NCBI GenBank assembly: GCA_963707555.1
Contig: CAVPQM010000020.1
Coordinates: 356,649-420,648, forward strand
From: JAFAFN01 sp963707555
GTDB taxonomy: Bacteria > Actinomycetota > Acidimicrobiia > Acidimicrobiales > Microtrichaceae
Length of the DNA stretch: 64,000 nt
Direction of reading: 5' to 3'
Position 1 is the stretch's first letter. The number at the start of each line of letters is the position of its first letter. The notes under the pieces are model-generated. The model saw only the letters and a program-made list of their open reading frames with translations, was not told the DNA's origin and did not search any database. Below, piece after piece: positions 1-8,180 of the stretch. The position numbers and the translations under genes were made by a program.

Positions 1-1124
1 GGCAGACTGCCAGGGGCGAGTGGTTGGCCGTCGACGATCGCGACGAGGAACGGCTGAGGGCAGCGTTGCGCCACATCTGCACGGATACCGAAGTGCAGGT
101 GGGGGCCGGTGCTGTTGCCGGTCGATGCGCTGTCGAGCAGGTGCTGCCCGACCGTGACACGGTCGCCGATCGCGACGGCCTGGGTTCCGGGTCGACCGTG
201 GCAGTACGTGTACTGCGCGCCGTCGTCGCCGTTGAACACGATGCCGATCCCGCACTTGCCGCTGGTCGGGGTACCGACGACGACGCCGTTGGTGACGGCG
301 TAGAGCGGCGTGTCGACGGGGACCGGGATGTCAGCGGCCGGGTAGTCGTGGTGAGGCTTCGTGAACCACTCGGGGTGCTCGTCGTACCAGCGCCGCTCGA
401 GTGGCAGGCCGTAGTCGCCGGCGAGGGCCAGCTCGCTTGTCGGGCACGACATCGCACTGGTCGCGGCGACGGCTTCGAGCTGGTTGGGACTCGCCCCGGC
501 GTGGGCGCGCATCGCCTCGTAGACGGAGCTGAGCGAGGTCCAGTAGTTCGTGGCCGAGGCCCAGGTGCCGGCGAGTCCGCCCCACGTGGTCGCCGTAGCG
601 CCGGCGTTCGGGGAGACATCGGGGTTGGCGAGCGGGGCGTCGTTGCCGAGCGCGTACTTCTTGAGCAGCTGGATCTGTGCTCGCACACCGATGATCGGGT
701 CACGGAACGCGGAGCCCGACGCGGTGCCGTCGTAGTGGGCGATGCCGGCGAAGTTGCTGATGGCGGTGTCGCTGTTGGTGAAGTGCCCGGTCTCGAGCAC
801 GGCCTGAGCGAGCGCGAGGTCGCCGCGGACTCCTTCGGCGTCGCCTTCAGAGAGGTAGAGCGCGAGAAGGTCGTCGATCGCAATGCCCAGCCGTGAGGGT
901 TGGCCTCTGCCGGTGCTGGCCCACCAGGCGCGCAGGTCGGGAGCGGTGAGCGCGGATGGCCCGAGGATGCTCGGTGTCCCGTCGTCGGCGATCTCCCCGG
1001 CTGAGGTGCAGCCGGGCGGTGACGCACCCCCGATGCCGATCGCGAGCAACGGCATCGCGGTGAACCCGCCGACGGTGAGCAGGCATGCCAGCGCGAGCGA
1101 GGTGCCGATCTTTGGTCGCTTCAT
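1..1124 (-). CDS. Bifunctional peptidoglycan hydrolase (glucosaminidase-like + M23 peptidase), partial
   Basis: The gene starts at the ATG complementary to 1122-1124 and runs off the left edge without a stop, so the C-terminus is missing. An N-terminal hydrophobic segment (residues about 8-32) is a signal peptide or membrane anchor. Residues about 85-215 resemble the glucosaminidase/lysozyme fold, with LAQAVLETGHF carrying the expected catalytic Glu, and a later block with NYWTSL. Residues about 240 onward are an M23 metallopeptidase: HHDYPAAD supplies the HxxxD zinc ligands and GPHLHFG the HxH ligands. It would cut both glycan and peptide bonds of the wall. It is divergent from, and next to, the conjugation operon, where such dual hydrolases (VirB1-like role) open the wall for the transfer channel. 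Domain calls are confident; the conjugation role is inferred from context. Confidence 0.87.
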   Translation of the reverse strand, partial: MKRPKIGTSLALACLLTVGGFTAMPLLAIGIGGASPPGCTSAGEIADDGTPSILGPSALTAPDLRAWWASTGRGQPSRLGIAIDDLLALYLSEGDAEGVRGDLALAQAVLETGHFTNSDTAISNFAGIAHYDGTASGSAFRDPIIGVRAQIQLLKKYALGNDAPLANPDVSPNAGATATTWGGLAGTWASATNYWTSLSSVYEAMRAHAGASPNQLEAVAATSAMSCPTSELALAGDYGLPLERRWYDEHPEWFTKPHHDYPAADIPVPVDTPLYAVTNGVVVGTPTSGKCGIGIVFNGDDGAQYTYCHGRPGTQAVAIGDRVTVGQHLLDSASTGNSTGPHLHFGIRADVAQRCPQPFLVAIVDGQPLAPGSL

Positions 1125-1240
1125 GACCAGGTAGGCCACGAATCGAGCGGATTCTTCGCGGCCGTGTGGAGAGTTCTGGTTGGCCGAGGGGCCTACGGGA
1201 GTGACGCCTACGTCTCACCGCTTCCGAGGAGGTCCGTCCG

Positions 1241-1531
1241 ATGATCGCGATCCCTGGTGTCCTCGCCCAGGTCGAGGTCGACCCGAGCACCGATGGCATG
1301 CCTGGTGCCGAGCTGATCCAACAGCTCCTCAACTGGGCGCAGATGCTCGCGCTGTGGGGCAGCCTCGCCGCTCTGCTGGTCGGCGCCTCCATGTACGGCC
1401 TGGCGCGGGAGGGCGGCAGCTATGGCGGCGCGAGTCGCGGCAAGACGCTCGCGCTCGGCGGCGTGGTCGGGGCGATCCTCGCCGGGGTCGCTCCCACCGC
1501 TGTGAACATGCTGTTCGAGGCGGCGAGATGA
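1241..1531 (+). CDS. Small two-helix membrane protein, pilin/VirB2-like
   Basis: 96 residues. A good ribosome binding site (GAGGAGG) lies just upstream of the ATG. The first part reads like a short leader ending near residue 30; two hydrophobic helices follow (about 32-52 and 68-88) joined by a short Gly/Ser/Lys loop (GGSYGGASRGK). Size and topology match VirB2/TrbC-type pilins and the small membrane proteins that open actinobacterial type IV secretion operons. Its stop overlaps the next start (ATGA), so the pair is translationally coupled. There is no diagnostic motif, so the pilin assignment rests on topology and its position ahead of VirB6- and VirB4-like genes. Confidence 0.7.
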   Translation: MIAIPGVLAQVEVDPSTDGMPGAELIQQLLNWAQMLALWGSLAALLVGASMYGLAREGGSYGGASRGKTLALGGVVGAILAGVAPTAVNMLFEAAR

Positions 1532-2250
1532 TGGCCGGCCAGCCGAGCTCTCCGTCCCGGCGCACGGCGATCCTCGCCGCAGTTGCGGTGGTCGCTCTCG
1601 TCGCTGGGGTGATCGTGGTTCGCCTGACCCAGCAACCCGCCAGCGGCCCGGAGCGAACTGACACTCGCGCTGCGCCCGACGATCGCCGTCCGAGCGCTCC
1701 GGCCGACGAGGTAGGTCCAGTCGGTGAATCGGCGGGGGTGCCGGTTGGGTTCGGCGCTGACGAAACGGGCGCTGTCGCCGCCGCGCTCGCCTATGCGACG
1801 GCATCGCAGCGATGGCTCTACTTCACCGATGCCGAGATCGAAGCGGCCATCGCCGAGATCGCCACCCCGGTCGCCGCTCCACGCCTGGTCGACGACGTCG
1901 TCGCCGACGTCTCGATGGTTCGGGATCAGCTCACCAAATCGCAAGGGCCGATCTGGTGGCTCGTTCGTCCGCTCGCGTGGCGGGTAGATCACCTCCGAGA
2001 CACCGAAGCCCGCGTCTCGGTGTGGACCGTCACGATCCTGTCCGCAGCAGGTGTCGCCGCGCCGCAGTCGGAGTTCGTCACCGTCACCCTCGACCTTGCC
2101 TGGGTCGACGACGACTGGAGAGTCGACGGAGTTCGGGACACCCCTGGACCGACACCGATCAGCGGCCCCCAGGACCAGCCGTGGGATGCCGAGCCGTTCG
2201 ACCAGGCACTCGACGGGTTCACCCGCATCGACGGGGAGCGCCTCCCATGA
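1528..2250 (+). CDS. Membrane-anchored transfer protein with one N-terminal helix
   Basis: 240 residues from ATG 1528 (a second ATG follows at once at 1531). The protein has a short basic cytoplasmic N-terminus, one transmembrane helix (about 13-30), a Pro/Ala/Asp-rich linker (about 35-65) and an exported domain of about 170 residues with alternating strands near the C-terminus (for example the VTLDLAWVDDDWRVDGV segment). This layout matches the VirB8/TcpC-like or NTF2-like periplasmic-type components of Gram-positive conjugation systems, but no signature motif is visible. It overlaps both neighbours by 4 bases (ATGA at each end), placing it firmly in the operon. Confidence 0.65.
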   Translation: MMAGQPSSPSRRTAILAAVAVVALVAGVIVVRLTQQPASGPERTDTRAAPDDRRPSAPADEVGPVGESAGVPVGFGADETGAVAAALAYATASQRWLYFTDAEIEAAIAEIATPVAAPRLVDDVVADVSMVRDQLTKSQGPIWWLVRPLAWRVDHLRDTEARVSVWTVTILSAAGVAAPQSEFVTVTLDLAWVDDDWRVDGVRDTPGPTPISGPQDQPWDAEPFDQALDGFTRIDGERLP

Positions 2251-3665
2251 TCCTCGGCATCGGATTCCCCAACCCCGTCGGTTGGGCCATCGACAAGGTC
2301 ACCGGCTTCGTCAACGGGGCCGCCACGGCCGGCTTCGAAGCCATGATCGGTGGGCTCACGGCATGGGTCGTCGACGCCGTCGTGTGGGTCGTCGGTGGCG
2401 TCTTCAACTTCTTCCTGGACTCGACCGATCCCAACGTTCAGGCCGACTGGTTCCTCACCGGAAACGGCCCCTACGCCACGACGGCCAGCATCGGCGCCAG
2501 CCTTCTGCTGCTGTTCGTGCTCGCCGGGATCATCCAGGGAACGATCAATGGCGACGTCGGCGGGATGCTTCGCCGCATCGCGCTCGAGCTACCCGTCTCG
2601 ATCATCGCGATGATCGGCCTCGTCACGGTGACACAGATCCTGATCCGGCTCACCGACGCGCTATCCGGACAGGTGCTCGACAATTTCCAGGACGACATCG
2701 CCGAATTTGGATCGGTCGTCGCAAGCCTGAGCACGCTGCAGGGGCAGCACGCCACCGCACTCGTGGTCTTCATCCTCGGCTTGGTGACCGTGCTCGCCGG
2801 TCTTGTACTCGTCGCCGAGCTCGTCGTGCGCTCAGCGCTCATCTACATCGTCGTCGCCTTGGCGCCGCTCGTGTTCGCCACTCGTCTGTGGCCCGCCACG
2901 AAGGGTGCGAGCCGCAAGCTCCTCGAGCTGCTCGTGGCGCTCATCTTCTCCAAGCTGGTCATCGCGATTGCCCTCTCCGTCGCTGCCGCCGCAGCGGTGG
3001 GGTCGGGCTCGGGTGGAGAGGTGACGGCGCTGCCCGAACCGGAGGTCTTCGCTGAGGATCCCGGTGGGTCGGTCACCCAAGCGGTCGGGATACTCCTGAC
3101 GGCTGCCGCCGCGTTCGGGGTGTCGGCCTTCTCGCCGTTGCTCATCGCTCGGTTGCTGCCGATGACCGAGGCCGCCGTCGTCGCGCAGGGTGTGAAGGGC
3201 GGTCCGGTGCGTGCCGGGCACCAGGGGATGATGATGGCCAACACCGCGCAGATGGTGACTGGCCGCCGCTACAGCCAGATCGCCAACGGCAGAGCGGCCT
3301 CCGGTGCCGGGGCCGGGGCCTCGCCCGCGGCCGGTGGCGGCGCGGGTGCAAGCGGCGCAGCTGGGGCCGGAGGAGCGGCGGCCGTGGCCGGACCACTCGC
3401 CATCGCCGTCGTCGCAGCAGAGACCGCCAAGAAGGCCGCGTCCACCGGTGCAAGAGCGGCAACTGACACCGCACAGGCAACCAGCGACGCGCCGACCTCT
3501 GCTCCCTCGGCCACCCGTCATCCGGGTTCGGGCGGCTCGGCCTCGGAGCCGTCATCGACGGCGCGCGACGCGCCACCGGCGCGACCAGATCGGGGCTCGC
3601 CTCGCCCGCTGGGCTCCGACGGGGCGAAGCCTGCGAAGCCACCGCGAGGTCCCGATGGCAAGTGA
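2247..3665 (+). CDS. Polytopic VirB6/TrbL-like conjugation membrane protein
   Basis: 472 residues. The start ATG at 2247 overlaps the upstream stop. At least six hydrophobic helices occur between residues about 30 and 310, including SLLLLFVLAGII, AELVVRSALIYIVVALAPL and the helix at GILLTAAAAFGVSAFSPLL. The segment ALIYIVVALAPLVFATRLWP is typical of TrbL/VirB6 and Gram-positive TrsL-like proteins. The last 150 residues are hydrophilic and low complexity (Gly/Ala runs, then Ser/Pro/Arg). In type IV secretion this family forms the inner-membrane part of the DNA channel. The next gene starts 11 bases before this one ends. Family assignment is by topology and operon order. Confidence 0.75.
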   Translation: MILGIGFPNPVGWAIDKVTGFVNGAATAGFEAMIGGLTAWVVDAVVWVVGGVFNFFLDSTDPNVQADWFLTGNGPYATTASIGASLLLLFVLAGIIQGTINGDVGGMLRRIALELPVSIIAMIGLVTVTQILIRLTDALSGQVLDNFQDDIAEFGSVVASLSTLQGQHATALVVFILGLVTVLAGLVLVAELVVRSALIYIVVALAPLVFATRLWPATKGASRKLLELLVALIFSKLVIAIALSVAAAAAVGSGSGGEVTALPEPEVFAEDPGGSVTQAVGILLTAAAAFGVSAFSPLLIARLLPMTEAAVVAQGVKGGPVRAGHQGMMMANTAQMVTGRRYSQIANGRAASGAGAGASPAAGGGAGASGAAGAGGAAAVAGPLAIAVVAAETAKKAASTGARAATDTAQATSDAPTSAPSATRHPGSGGSASEPSSTARDAPPARPDRGSPRPLGSDGAKPAKPPRGPDGK

Positions 3666-5145
3666 ACGCCTCGAGCGCACCTACCGGCTCGAACCACTCG
3701 ACTCGTCCGGCATCTTCCTCGGCCTCGGTGCCGTCCAGTGCGTAGTGCTGGGCGGAGGGATCGGCCTTGGCGTCATGACGCTCACGGCCGGAGCGCTCCT
3801 GCCGATCGCCGCGGCTCCGGTCCTCGTGGCAGCGGCCGTGAGCTTCACTCGCATCGGCGGCCATGCCACTTGGGAGTGGGTCCCCCTGCTGGCAGGGTGG
3901 GTGTGGTCCCGGTTGCGCCGCGGTCGCCGGTGGGCTGCGCCGCTCCCGCTGTGGTCCACGGTCGAAAGCGCGGCGCCGATGCCGCCGTGCCTCGATGGGC
4001 TCGACATCGTGGGCATCGACTGGCGGGCCGGCGTCTCGCTCGGAGCGGTACGAGACCGACATCGCCGCACTCTGACCGCCGTCGTCCCCGTGTCCGGTCC
4101 GCAGTTCGTGGTTGAGCCTCGAGGCGAACAGGAACGGCTTCTCGCCGGCTGGGGTGATCTGCTCGGCCAGTACGCCGTTGAGCGGGGGGTTGTCTCCCAC
4201 CTGTCGTGGTCGGACCTCGCCCAGCCGTCTGGAATGGGCGACCACGTCGCCTGGCTCAGCTCTGACGAACGTGGTGCTCCCAACGAGTCGGCGAGCGCCT
4301 CGTACCGCGAGTTGCTCGACGTCGGCACCACCTCAGCGATCAACCACGAAGCCGTCGTCACCATCACCGTGGCCCGCGAGCGGCTGTCTCGGCATCGAGC
4401 CGGGAAGGGCGGCGCCAATGAGCAGCTTCACCGTGCGCTCGTGACCGCCGTTGACGCACTCCTTCGCGGGTTGCGGTCGGCGGACCTGACTGCTTCCGAC
4501 CCACTCGATCCGTCCGGGCTGCAACGCCTCATCCGATCTCGTATCGACCCGGTCGGAGCGCGGCCTCGACCCCGCAGGGGTCGATTGGTCGAGCGTCTCG
4601 CTCTTGTCCGAACCTCGACTGCCGGACCACTGGCCCTCGAAACCGACTGGCGTCACCTCCGAGCCGACGGAGCATTCCACCGGACGTGGTGGGTCGGCAC
4701 CTGGCCTCGGCTCGCAGTCCCGCCGGCCTGGCTCGAGCCGTTCCTCTCCGGAGGTGGCATCACCCGATCGATGACCGTCTACTTCCAACCCGTCTCGACG
4801 CACCAGAGCCGACGACGCATCGAACGCGACCTCGTGAAGCTCGAGTCCGACGCAGTCACGAAGGAGGAGAAGGGTCGACGTATCGACGCCCGCCACCGGC
4901 GTGCAACCCAGGCGCTGCTTGACAGGGAGGAGGAGCTCGTCGCCGGCTATCCGGAGATGGGCTACGCCGGCCTCGTCACCGTCTCGGCTCGCACGCTCGA
5001 CGACCTCGAGGAGCACTCCGAGATCATCGAGCAGCTCGCCCGCGAGAACGGCATGGACCTGCGCGTCCTCGATGCACGCCAAGACCTCGGCTGGGCGGCT
5101 GCACTCCCGCTCGGCCTCGCCCCATCGACCCTCCTGGCGTCATGA
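3655..5145 (+). CDS. SCO6880-like type IV secretion component
   Basis: 496 residues from ATG 3655. The N-terminal 35 residues are cytoplasmic (ERTYRLEPLDSSGIFLG), followed by two close transmembrane helices (about 20-45 and 48-66), a basic loop with RRGRRW, then a long soluble region. The fold order (two helices, then a domain ending in a region with ARTLDDLEEH) resembles the N-terminal non-ATPase part of VirB4, and matches proteins annotated as the SCO6880 family, which sit directly upstream of a split VirB4-like ATPase in actinobacterial elements. The stop overlaps the ATPase start (ATGA). It probably anchors that ATPase to the channel; this role is inference. Confidence 0.72.
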   Translation: MASERLERTYRLEPLDSSGIFLGLGAVQCVVLGGGIGLGVMTLTAGALLPIAAAPVLVAAAVSFTRIGGHATWEWVPLLAGWVWSRLRRGRRWAAPLPLWSTVESAAPMPPCLDGLDIVGIDWRAGVSLGAVRDRHRRTLTAVVPVSGPQFVVEPRGEQERLLAGWGDLLGQYAVERGVVSHLSWSDLAQPSGMGDHVAWLSSDERGAPNESASASYRELLDVGTTSAINHEAVVTITVARERLSRHRAGKGGANEQLHRALVTAVDALLRGLRSADLTASDPLDPSGLQRLIRSRIDPVGARPRPRRGRLVERLALVRTSTAGPLALETDWRHLRADGAFHRTWWVGTWPRLAVPPAWLEPFLSGGGITRSMTVYFQPVSTHQSRRRIERDLVKLESDAVTKEEKGRRIDARHRRATQALLDREEELVAGYPEMGYAGLVTVSARTLDDLEEHSEIIEQLARENGMDLRVLDARQDLGWAAALPLGLAPSTLLAS

Positions 5146-6449
5146 ACCGCACGTCGCTGCGGCTCCGCTACCACCAGGGCACCACCGCCCATACCTCGAG
5201 CATCTACCCGTTCTCGGTCCAAGGCTCCTTCGGGCACCGAGGGACCTACATCGGCCTCGACCTTCTCGCCGGAGGTGGCGAGTTCTGCTGGGACCCTTTC
5301 GATGCCTACGCCGCCGGGTTGGTCACCAACCCGAACGGATGGATCCTCGGCGAACCCGGCAACGGCAAGTCCGCCCTCGTGAAGTGCCTCTTGTGGCGCC
5401 AGGCCGCCGTCTACGGCACCGGTGCCCGGGGCCGCTGGACGGCCATCGCTGACCCGAAGGGGGAGTACTCGATCCTCGCCGAGCATCTTGGGCTCACCAC
5501 CGTGAAGCTCAGCCCCGGGGGCTCGGCCACGATCAACCCGCTCGCACCCGGACCGGCAGCTGACCACGAGCCCGAGGACAAACAGGTCCTCCGCCGCGCC
5601 GAGATGTGCACCGCGCTCGTCGGCACTGTGCTCGAACGCACGCTCACGCAGCTCGAAGACGCCGTCGTGTTCGCCGCCGTTGAGCAGCTCACCGCGGCGC
5701 CGCTCGCCGAGCCCACGCTCACCGACGTCGCCCGGCTCGTCGCCAGCCCGACGGAGACGATGACCGAGCGGCTACGCGGCAGCGACCGCGACCTTGCGGC
5801 CGAGACCAGCACCATCGCCTACGCCCTGGACAAGCTCCTGTCCCGGTCCCTGCGCGGCATGTTCGATGGACGATCGACCGTCCCGCTTCGCTGGGATGGG
5901 CCGGGGGTCGTCCTCGACCTCTCGGCCGTGCCGCTCGACTCCGACGCGCTTCCGCTCGTCATGGTGGCCGCCGCCGGATGGTTCCAACAGCTCATGGCTT
6001 GCCCTGGCCCCCAACGAGTCCAGATCATCGACGAGGCCTGGGCGCTCCTCGGCAACCGCCACACGGCTGGGTATCTCCAGACCTGCTTCAAGCTCGGTCG
6101 CACCTACGGCGTCGCCAACCTCTGCATCACCCACCGGGCATCCGACCTCGTCGCCCAGGCCGACGACGGCACCGCCACCAGCAAGATCGCTGCCGGGCTG
6201 CTCGCCGACTCGGCCACCAAGGTCATCCTCCGCCAAGCACCGGACCAACTCGACGCCGCCGTCGCTCACTTCGGCCTCACCGCGCCCGAGGCCAGCATCG
6301 TTGGTCAGCTCACGCGTGGCCGAGCGCTGTGGAAGCTCGGCGGACGAACCGCGGTGGTTCAACACGTCCTCGGACCGAGCGAGTTGGAGATCACCGATAC
6401 CGACGCACGCATGCACGGCTCGACCGGCAGCGGAGCCGAGGCGGCATGA
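5142..6449 (+). CDS. VirB4/TraE-like conjugation ATPase
   Basis: 435 residues. Walker A is GEPGNGKSALVK (about residues 71-82) and Walker B is RVQIIDEAWALL (about 287-298), followed by HRASDL and a late arginine-rich region, the order expected for VirB4/TraC/TrwK-type FtsK-HerA ATPases that power pilus assembly and substrate transfer. The N-terminus (RLRYHQGTTAHTSSIYPF) recognises the same family in actinobacteria. It is shorter than the 800-residue proteobacterial VirB4 because the N-terminal half appears to be the separate upstream gene. It closes the tight operon that begins at 1241. Confidence 0.88.
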   Translation: MNRTSLRLRYHQGTTAHTSSIYPFSVQGSFGHRGTYIGLDLLAGGGEFCWDPFDAYAAGLVTNPNGWILGEPGNGKSALVKCLLWRQAAVYGTGARGRWTAIADPKGEYSILAEHLGLTTVKLSPGGSATINPLAPGPAADHEPEDKQVLRRAEMCTALVGTVLERTLTQLEDAVVFAAVEQLTAAPLAEPTLTDVARLVASPTETMTERLRGSDRDLAAETSTIAYALDKLLSRSLRGMFDGRSTVPLRWDGPGVVLDLSAVPLDSDALPLVMVAAAGWFQQLMACPGPQRVQIIDEAWALLGNRHTAGYLQTCFKLGRTYGVANLCITHRASDLVAQADDGTATSKIAAGLLADSATKVILRQAPDQLDAAVAHFGLTAPEASIVGQLTRGRALWKLGGRTAVVQHVLGPSELEITDTDARMHGSTGSGAEAA

Positions 6450-6452
6450 GCC

Positions 6453-7523
6453 ATGTACGACCGCGACGCACTCCTCGCTGCCGTCGACCTCCGAGAGCTC
6501 GCCGACGACCTGCTCGGCCCGGCCGGCGCGAACGGGCGCGCCCGGATGTGGCCCTGCCCCAACCGGCAGCACGCGCAAACTGGACGCACACCACCCGTCA
6601 GCGTCTTCACCAGCCGTCGAGGTGACCAGCGTTGGCGATGTCACGGCTGCGGTGACGGCGGTACCGCGATCGACCTCGTTCTCGCCTGTCGCGGCGGTAC
6701 TGCCCGCGATGCCATGGCCTTCCTCGCCGACCGTGCCGGCCACCGCGAGCAAGGGGAGGACTGGCGGCCGTCACCTCGCCCACCTGCTGCCCGATCACTC
6801 CCACCCGCAGGGTGCAGCGATCCGGAAGGTCTCGACCGCTACGTCGACGAGTGCGCCCAGCGCCTCTGGCGACCTGAGGGTCGAGCGATGCGGCGCTGGC
6901 TGATGGTCGAACGCGGCCTTCCGCTCGACGTCCTGCTGGAGAACCGCGTCGGTGCCGATCTGGGACCCCGGAGGCAGGCTCGCCCCGACGGGATGCCGCG
7001 GGCGACGGGCGTGGTCCTTCCGGTGATCGACAAGGGCCACGCCGTGTACGCCCAACTCCGCATCACCCACCCGAAGCCCGACCGGCCCCGCTACCTGAAC
7101 CCGGCTTCCGGTCTCGCGACCAACCCTCGCCTCTCGCGTGCCCGGCCGCTCGGGGCGCGACACCCGGAGGTGGTCGTCACCGAAGGCGCGATCGACGCGC
7201 TGTCGGCAGCAGCGGCGAGCTACCGCGCCGTCGCTGTGCTCAGCGCCGCCTACGGCGACGAAGCAGTCGCTGTCGCTCTGGCGAAGCTCCCGCATCCGCT
7301 CGTCATCGCGTTCGACGCGGACGACGCAGGTCGGTCCGGTGCCGACCGACTCGCCACGCTGCTCGTTGCCCGCCAGCGCCCACCCGTCGTCCTCGACCTC
7401 GGAACCGGCGACCTCAATGACGCAATGCGCCAATCCGACGACTGGCCGACGCGGATGCAGCTCTCCGTCGACTCGGCGATGGCGAATCGAGCGGCTTCGC
7501 TCGGTGCAGCGATCAGCCGTTGA
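6453..7523 (+). CDS. DNA primase-like protein (CHC2 zinc finger + TOPRIM)
   Basis: 356 residues, starting 3 bases after the ATPase stop. Residues about 29-68 form a CHC2 zinc-binding domain: the ligands are in CPNRQH and CHGCGDGG. The centre carries a TOPRIM fold: TEGAIDALSAAA supplies the conserved Glu and FDADDAGRSGADR the DxD pair. No C-terminal helicase domain is present. Such DnaG-like proteins prime complementary-strand synthesis during conjugative replication. The 3' end overlaps by 11 bases the convergent gene on the other strand. Motifs make the primase call firm; use in element replication is contextual. Confidence 0.87.
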   Translation: MYDRDALLAAVDLRELADDLLGPAGANGRARMWPCPNRQHAQTGRTPPVSVFTSRRGDQRWRCHGCGDGGTAIDLVLACRGGTARDAMAFLADRAGHREQGEDWRPSPRPPAARSLPPAGCSDPEGLDRYVDECAQRLWRPEGRAMRRWLMVERGLPLDVLLENRVGADLGPRRQARPDGMPRATGVVLPVIDKGHAVYAQLRITHPKPDRPRYLNPASGLATNPRLSRARPLGARHPEVVVTEGAIDALSAAAASYRAVAVLSAAYGDEAVAVALAKLPHPLVIAFDADDAGRSGADRLATLLVARQRPPVVLDLGTGDLNDAMRQSDDWPTRMQLSVDSAMANRAASLGAAISR

Positions 7524-8094
7524 CCGGAGCTCGCAGTGCCTCGTCGACCGCGGTGATGCCGCGGTCGCGAGCAAGGACCGTGGTGATGATCACCGTGAGG
7601 AGCGGCACCCACCACCCGGCCAGGCAGTAGGGCGGATCGTTGTCGAAGGTCAGGTCGAGCCGCGCCGCCTCAAGGTCGGGACGGAACTCGCGGATCGCGT
7701 GATACCAGACCGATGCCCACGCGCCCTCGTGCCACACGAGCAGCCGTCGGTCGGTGGCGAGGATGCGCAAGGCCCCGAGCGGTCGCCACTGCGGGGCGGC
7801 GAGCCCTTCAGCTTCCCGGCGAGCACGCCGGCGGGCAGCGGCGCTACCGGCGGCCACGAGCCCGAACATGAGCGGGCCACCGATGGCCACCGCGTGTGGA
7901 GCGTCGTAGGTGACGTCAGCACCGTGGAACCGCCAGCCCTCGGCGTTGAGATCGGCGTGGAGCAGTTCGCCGGCATCGAGCAGCACCGGACTCGGGATGC
8001 TCGGAAGCCCATCGCCGCCGGCGACATGGTTTGCGAGATTGACCGCGGCGTCCCACGCGCTGTCACTGTCCGGACGACTCCAGGTCGCGTCCAT
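7513..8094 (-). CDS. Membrane protein of unknown function with a PH-like middle
   Basis: 193 residues. A hydrophobic segment occurs at about 68-86 and another near the C-terminus (GWWVPLLTVIITTVLA). Between them, ALRILATDRRLLVWHEG followed by a Trp/Tyr-rich strand resembles the strand pattern of bacterial PH-like domains, where 'T.rRl' is common. No enzyme motif is seen. It interrupts the plus-strand transfer genes and faces the primase convergently, together with the HEPN-type gene next to it, so both look like cargo. Function is not assignable. Confidence 0.6.
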   Translation of the reverse strand: MDATWSRPDSDSAWDAAVNLANHVAGGDGLPSIPSPVLLDAGELLHADLNAEGWRFHGADVTYDAPHAVAIGGPLMFGLVAAGSAAARRRARREAEGLAAPQWRPLGALRILATDRRLLVWHEGAWASVWYHAIREFRPDLEAARLDLTFDNDPPYCLAGWWVPLLTVIITTVLARDRGITAVDEALRAPVNG

Positions 8095-8180
8095 GCTTCG
8101 GAGTGTACGCCCGCCCAGTGACGGGGCATCGGTTCGCGTGCGGGCGAGTCGCCTTCGTCAACCGCGGAGGCGGGGAGGCA

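Noticed and set aside
24..896. Long plus-strand frame
   Set aside because: Arg/Val/Gly-rich shadow of the peptidoglycan hydrolase gene on the minus strand.
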